From positions 744,001 through 808,000 of the forward strand of contig OOIN01000001.1 in NCBI GenBank assembly GCA_900323505.1: a stretch of 64,000 nt of DNA. The letters are read 5' to 3'. The position numbers and the translations under genes were made by a program. Under the pieces are notes generated by a model. The model was not told where the DNA came from. It saw only the letters and a list, made by a program, of their open reading frames with translations, and made no database searches. Each line of letters starts with the position of its first letter. The stretch's first letter is position 1. This DNA is from Ustilago trichophora (Eukaryota; Basidiomycota; Ustilaginomycetes; Ustilaginales; Ustilaginaceae). Shown piece by piece: positions 60,801 to 64,000 of the stretch.

Positions 60801-60991
60801 GGCATACGTGCCAGTGTGCCCTTTTCACAGCCCGATGGCGGGGCCTTCCGGCAGGTCAGACTTTTGCAACCCAGTGAGAATTTTTAGGGTGCACAGTATA
60901 AAGGGAGCCTCGTTTGCGTTCATCCCCCCCTTTTGCTGCACTCACACCCTTCACTCATTCCACATCCCTCGCACTTCTTCTTCAAGTTATC

Positions 60992-61483
60992 ATGAAGATC
61001 AGTGCTACGTTTATCGCCACTTCTTTTGCCCTCGCTGCGACCACAGTCGCCGCGGGCTGGGAGGCAGACCCTTCTGGCCTCATCTACAGGAAGTACTGCG
61101 ACAAAGACGGCGAATTTGCTGGCACGATACACGTCTGCTTTGCTACCACCAACCCGAACTTTGCCTCCATGGTGAATACCGATTCACACTTTCGAGGATA
61201 TTTTTCTAAAGACAAGAAGGGATTTGTGCTGGTTCCTATCCCGGGAGGAGCATCCATCATTGTGAATTCCGTGACCATGACTGCCACTTTCGACGTTGAT
61301 CCAGTGTTCCCAATTGGAAAGCATTGTACTAGCGTCGAGTTTAGAAAAGACGGCACCATCGTGAAAGACGCCGGCGGTACCATCTGCCAGCCGGGAGGAA
61401 AGGTTATGGGATGGCTTCGCGAGACCTATGCAGCTCCTGAATTCACCTCTCAGGGCTCGCCTGTACCACCTCATGACATCTAA
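60992..61483 (+). CDS. Secreted four-cysteine effector candidate 7 (tailed subgroup)
   Basis: 163 residues from the ATG at 60992. Signal peptide MKISATFIATSFALAATTVA. Mature protein starts GWEADPSG; cysteines in RKYCDK, HVCFAT, KHCTSVEF and TICQPGGKV. Unlike effectors 1-6 it carries about 25 residues after the last motif (WLRETYAAPEF...). A TATA box TATAAAG lies at 60897-60903. Confidence 0.87.
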   Translation: MKISATFIATSFALAATTVAAGWEADPSGLIYRKYCDKDGEFAGTIHVCFATTNPNFASMVNTDSHFRGYFSKDKKGFVLVPIPGGASIIVNSVTMTATFDVDPVFPIGKHCTSVEFRKDGTIVKDAGGTICQPGGKVMGWLRETYAAPEFTSQGSPVPPHDI

Positions 61484-61798
61484 GCAGTCGTCAATCGGCT
61501 TCCTCCCGAAAGGTCGTCCAATGAGTAAAGTCCGGCCTGCCCAGTAGTTCTTGACACTCGCCATTCTCTTGGCTAGCAATACATTTCTATTTCGATGTCC
61601 CTTTACAATGCTATTATGATAGCTTCTGGTTTTGATGACCCGCAAAAATGTCCGTGCAGTTTGTGCAAAGAGAGCAAGAGCGTCTGGACGAGCTCTTGAC
61701 CTGCAGCCGACCGAGTGCACCACACGAGAAGCAGGGTGGTCTTTTGTGGGGACTCAACTTGAGCAAGGTGAACACGAAGGTGGGCGTTACACCCTCGA

Positions 61799-61812
61799 GT
61801 GGCGACGTTGAC
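61799..61812 (+). promoter_or_regulatory. Upstream box of effector 8
   Basis: GTGGCGACGTTGAC, about 100 bp before a TATA-like TTTAAAG (61903-61909) and 195 bp before the ATG. Confidence 0.6.
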
Positions 61813-61993
61813 AGGCCCGCTACACAGCCACAACAAGATGCTGGGTCTTGAAATCGCACAGACCAGGACTTGCTAGATTGATGGGAAATCTCAAAAATAC
61901 TGTTTAAAGCGAGATTTTGTGCTAACTCCCTTCACACAACCGCCACCTCTTAACCAATCTTCACTGCGATCTCTCCATCAAAGCCCCTCCACG

Positions 61994-62491
61994 ATGAAAA
62001 TCTACGCAGCTTTGATTGCCACCTCCTTTACCCTCTTTGCGACTAGTGTTGCGGCCGGCTGGCTGCCGGACCCAAACGGCTCTAGTCACAGTGCGTACTG
62101 CGGCGGTGACGGATCTTTGGCAGGCACGACACACGTCTGCTTTACCACCAACAACCCTAACTTTGCCTCCTCGGTGACGAGCGCCTCAGACTTTCAAGGC
62201 TACCTTACTGCTGATGAAAAGGAATTTGTGCTGATTCCCACCAAAGGAGAAGCAACCATTGTCGCAGATGGCGTCACTCTGATTGTCACTTTTGACACCA
62301 AACCTGCCATCGAAGGGCTCGGAGAAAATTGCTCCACTGTCGAATTCAAACAAGACGGTCGCCTTGTGAAAGACGCCGGCGGAATCGTTTGCCAGCCTGG
62401 AGGAAAGGTCATACCATGGTTTGGCGACGTTTATGGAGCCCCTACAGGTGGAGGCGGAGTCGAAGGTAGCGGCCAGCCTGGCCCCCCCTAG
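61994..62491 (+). CDS. Secreted four-cysteine effector candidate 8 (tailed subgroup)
   Basis: 165 residues; signal peptide MKIYAALIATSFTLFATSVA. Closely related to effector 7: GWLPDPNG, SAYCGG, HVCFTTNNPNFAS, ENCSTVEF, IVCQPGGKV. The tail is Gly/Pro-rich (GGGGVEGSGQPGPP). The pair 7-8 looks like a comparatively young duplication. Confidence 0.88.
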   Translation: MKIYAALIATSFTLFATSVAAGWLPDPNGSSHSAYCGGDGSLAGTTHVCFTTNNPNFASSVTSASDFQGYLTADEKEFVLIPTKGEATIVADGVTLIVTFDTKPAIEGLGENCSTVEFKQDGRLVKDAGGIVCQPGGKVIPWFGDVYGAPTGGGGVEGSGQPGPP

Positions 62492-62945
62492 CTCCTAAGC
62501 AGTCGTCAATCAGCCCATCTCCCTTCGCTCGTCAAGAGCACAGGGAGTTCAAGCCGACGTCTACTCAGAAGTTCTCAGCTTTCGTCATCATCTCAGATAG
62601 GCAAGATTTTGGTCAACTCGCTTGTTGGTTGCTCTTTGTGTCGCTGTCATTCATAGTGGTCAGCATAAGTGTCAGTGCCAACTTGTGCGAAAGAGCGACA
62701 AATTTCCTATCTCCTTCCTTATATGTCTCAATACCTCCTTAGTCTTTGTTCTTCTCCAGTCTCCACAAATGTCATTCACCACATCATGAACAGACTCACT
62801 CCCATCAAGTCGTTTTGAACCTCTCTTTTTTCAGTGTGATATCCAAAGAATGATCGTACAGGAGTCATGAAAGGCAAACCGGGATCCAGCTCCAGGATTG
62901 AATAAAAGCAGACCCACTGCGCCCATGCAAAACTGGTGGGGTCGA

Positions 62946-62959
62946 GTGGCGACGTTGAC
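62946..62959 (+). promoter_or_regulatory. Upstream box of effector 9
   Basis: GTGGCGACGTTGAC, followed by TAGCCCAACCCC. The TATA box GGTATAAAG is at 63064-63072 and the ATG at 63159. Confidence 0.65.
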
Positions 62960-63158
62960 TAGCCCAACCCCACCTGCACTGCCACCGTATCATGATGATG
63001 GGTCAGTCGCGAATTGCTGCTTGTGCTGTAGACCTATCCGCGAGTCTTTTTTTTTCTTTGCAAGGTATAAAGATGAGCTCCATCTTCGCTTCCTCCTTCC
63101 CCCTTCATGCTTTTCTCGCACATCACTCTTTACCACCTCTTTATCGAAGTGTTTCATC

Positions 63159-63644
63159 ATGAAGATCGTCAGTGTTCCCTTTCTCGCCACCTCCTTTACT
63201 CTCGTTGCTGCGATGACGACCACAGTCGCCGCTATCTGGCTACCCGACCCTCATGGCGACATCTACAAGAGCTACTGCGACCCTCATGGCGCGAAAGCCA
63301 GCACATCTCACGTCTGCGTTACCACCCAAAACGCTAATCTCAAAAACGAAATTACCAGCGATTCCATCTTTCAAGGCTACTATGCTGCCGACAACTCGGG
63401 GTTTGTTATCATTCCGATAACCGGAGGAAACAACGTGACCTCGAATGCGGGTGTCAGCTTGATCGTCGCTATGGACTTGCAGTCTTGTACCCCAAAGCTC
63501 GGAGATTTCTGCTCGTCCTACGATTTCAGACTCGCTGCAGACGGTAGCGTCTTGCCGCTCACGACCAGCGGAGTCATCTGGCAACCTGGAGGATCGGCTA
63601 TCGAGTGGCCGGACGAAGCTTATTCTCCGGGTTCTAAGCCTTAG
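63159..63644 (+). CDS. Secreted effector candidate 9 (tailed subgroup, relocated cysteine)
   Basis: 161 residues from the ATG at 63159. Signal peptide MKIVSVPFLATSFTLVAAMT, slightly longer than in the relatives. KSYCDP and HVCVTT match the first two family cysteines. The last conserved Cys is replaced by Trp (GVIWQPGG), while two Cys occur together before it (LQSCTPKLGDFC), so the total remains four. The C-terminal tail ends YSPGSKP. Confidence 0.85.
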   Translation: MKIVSVPFLATSFTLVAAMTTTVAAIWLPDPHGDIYKSYCDPHGAKASTSHVCVTTQNANLKNEITSDSIFQGYYAADNSGFVIIPITGGNNVTSNAGVSLIVAMDLQSCTPKLGDFCSSYDFRLAADGSVLPLTTSGVIWQPGGSAIEWPDEAYSPGSKP

Positions 63645-63975
63645 AACAGTGGTCACACAGCCTAGTTTTGCCTCAGACCCTCGTCGAGGCAGGGCTCAGA
63701 AAGATACCCACTTTGTGACATGCCTTGCATCCGTGACGTTCTCAGCTAGACAAGGCAGAATTCTATTGTGATTTTTGTGACGAAGTTTCATTGATGATGC
63801 TTTCGAGTAATGCCAGTGCCAATCATGCCAGAATGACGAAGATTTAGTCAAGTTCATCTCATACTGTGCGGTCTGTTGTGTACGCTATTTAGAGCAAAGT
63901 TTGGGAAACGCCGTTTTCGAGCAACCTGAGATGTAGCCAAAAGAGTGCGGACCCGCCTCGAAATCGTGGGATCCG

Positions 63976-63989
63976 GTGGCGACGTTGAC
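63976..63989 (+). promoter_or_regulatory. Upstream box at window edge
   Basis: GTGGCGACGTTGAC followed by TGGCCCACTGA at the last bases of the window. At the other copies this box precedes an effector ATG by about 195-215 bp, so another effector is expected near 64.18 kb outside the window. Confidence 0.55.
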
Positions 63990-64000
63990 TGGCCCACTGA

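Noticed and set aside
1..64000. tRNA, rRNA or CRISPR features
   Set aside because: Scanning by eye I saw no tRNA A/B-box pair with cloverleaf potential, no rRNA similarity and no spaced repeat array; a tRNA scan would be decisive.

Overview
This window looks like nuclear DNA of a smut fungus (Ustilaginomycetes, probably near Ustilago or Sporisorium). The genes are GC-rich, C-ending codons dominate, and introns are few and about 75-130 nt long with GTAAGT/GTGAGT donors. Typical eukaryotic housekeeping genes occur singly on both strands. The right end carries a tandem family of small secreted four-cysteine proteins that resembles the Mig1-type plant-induced effectors of smuts. The species and the Mig1 link come from my knowledge of the families; no database was searched.

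Layout. 1-1.3 kb is gene-free and consists of nested inverted repeats built from GAAGCCACC/GGTGGCTTC units; a decayed relative sits at 6.4-6.75 kb. 1.6-18.1 kb holds an RRM protein, a GAS2/GAR-domain protein, a six-exon short-chain dehydrogenase (SDR), a FAS1-repeat membrane protein, a RING-CH membrane E3 ligase, glycine-cleavage H protein and Elongator ELP3. 19.65-24.59 kb is a complete tyrosine-recombinase (YR) retrotransposon with split direct repeats. 27.6-46.3 kb holds a multi-span membrane protein, a mitochondrial carrier, an NDUFAF3-type complex I assembly factor, a Zap1-like zinc-finger factor, the PDX1 component of pyruvate dehydrogenase, an RPA34.5-like Pol I subunit, a membrane-anchored SDR, an acidic protein I do not recognise, and a large AlkB-like dioxygenase.

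47.0-63.7 kb is the effector array: nine intact genes, one copy that has lost its start codon and one deletion remnant, all on the + strand. Most have a recognisable TATA-like box about 90-110 bp before the ATG. A second YR retrotransposon (52.36-57.61 kb) sits just upstream of one effector, and a solo copy of its 342-bp repeat unit (49.23-49.57 kb) lies in the same array. A regulatory-looking box at the right edge suggests that the array continues beyond the window.

The most notable points are the two YR elements with full A1-ORFs-B1-A2-B2 structure, one of which has lost a catalytic aspartate; a 130-bp promoter block nearly identical between two effectors whose proteins are very different; and the signs of gene birth and death in the effector array. 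Splice sites were assigned by eye from GT/AG positions, reading frame and family conservation. Several candidate coding frames begin at non-ATG codons; for host genes I chose the first plausible ATG.
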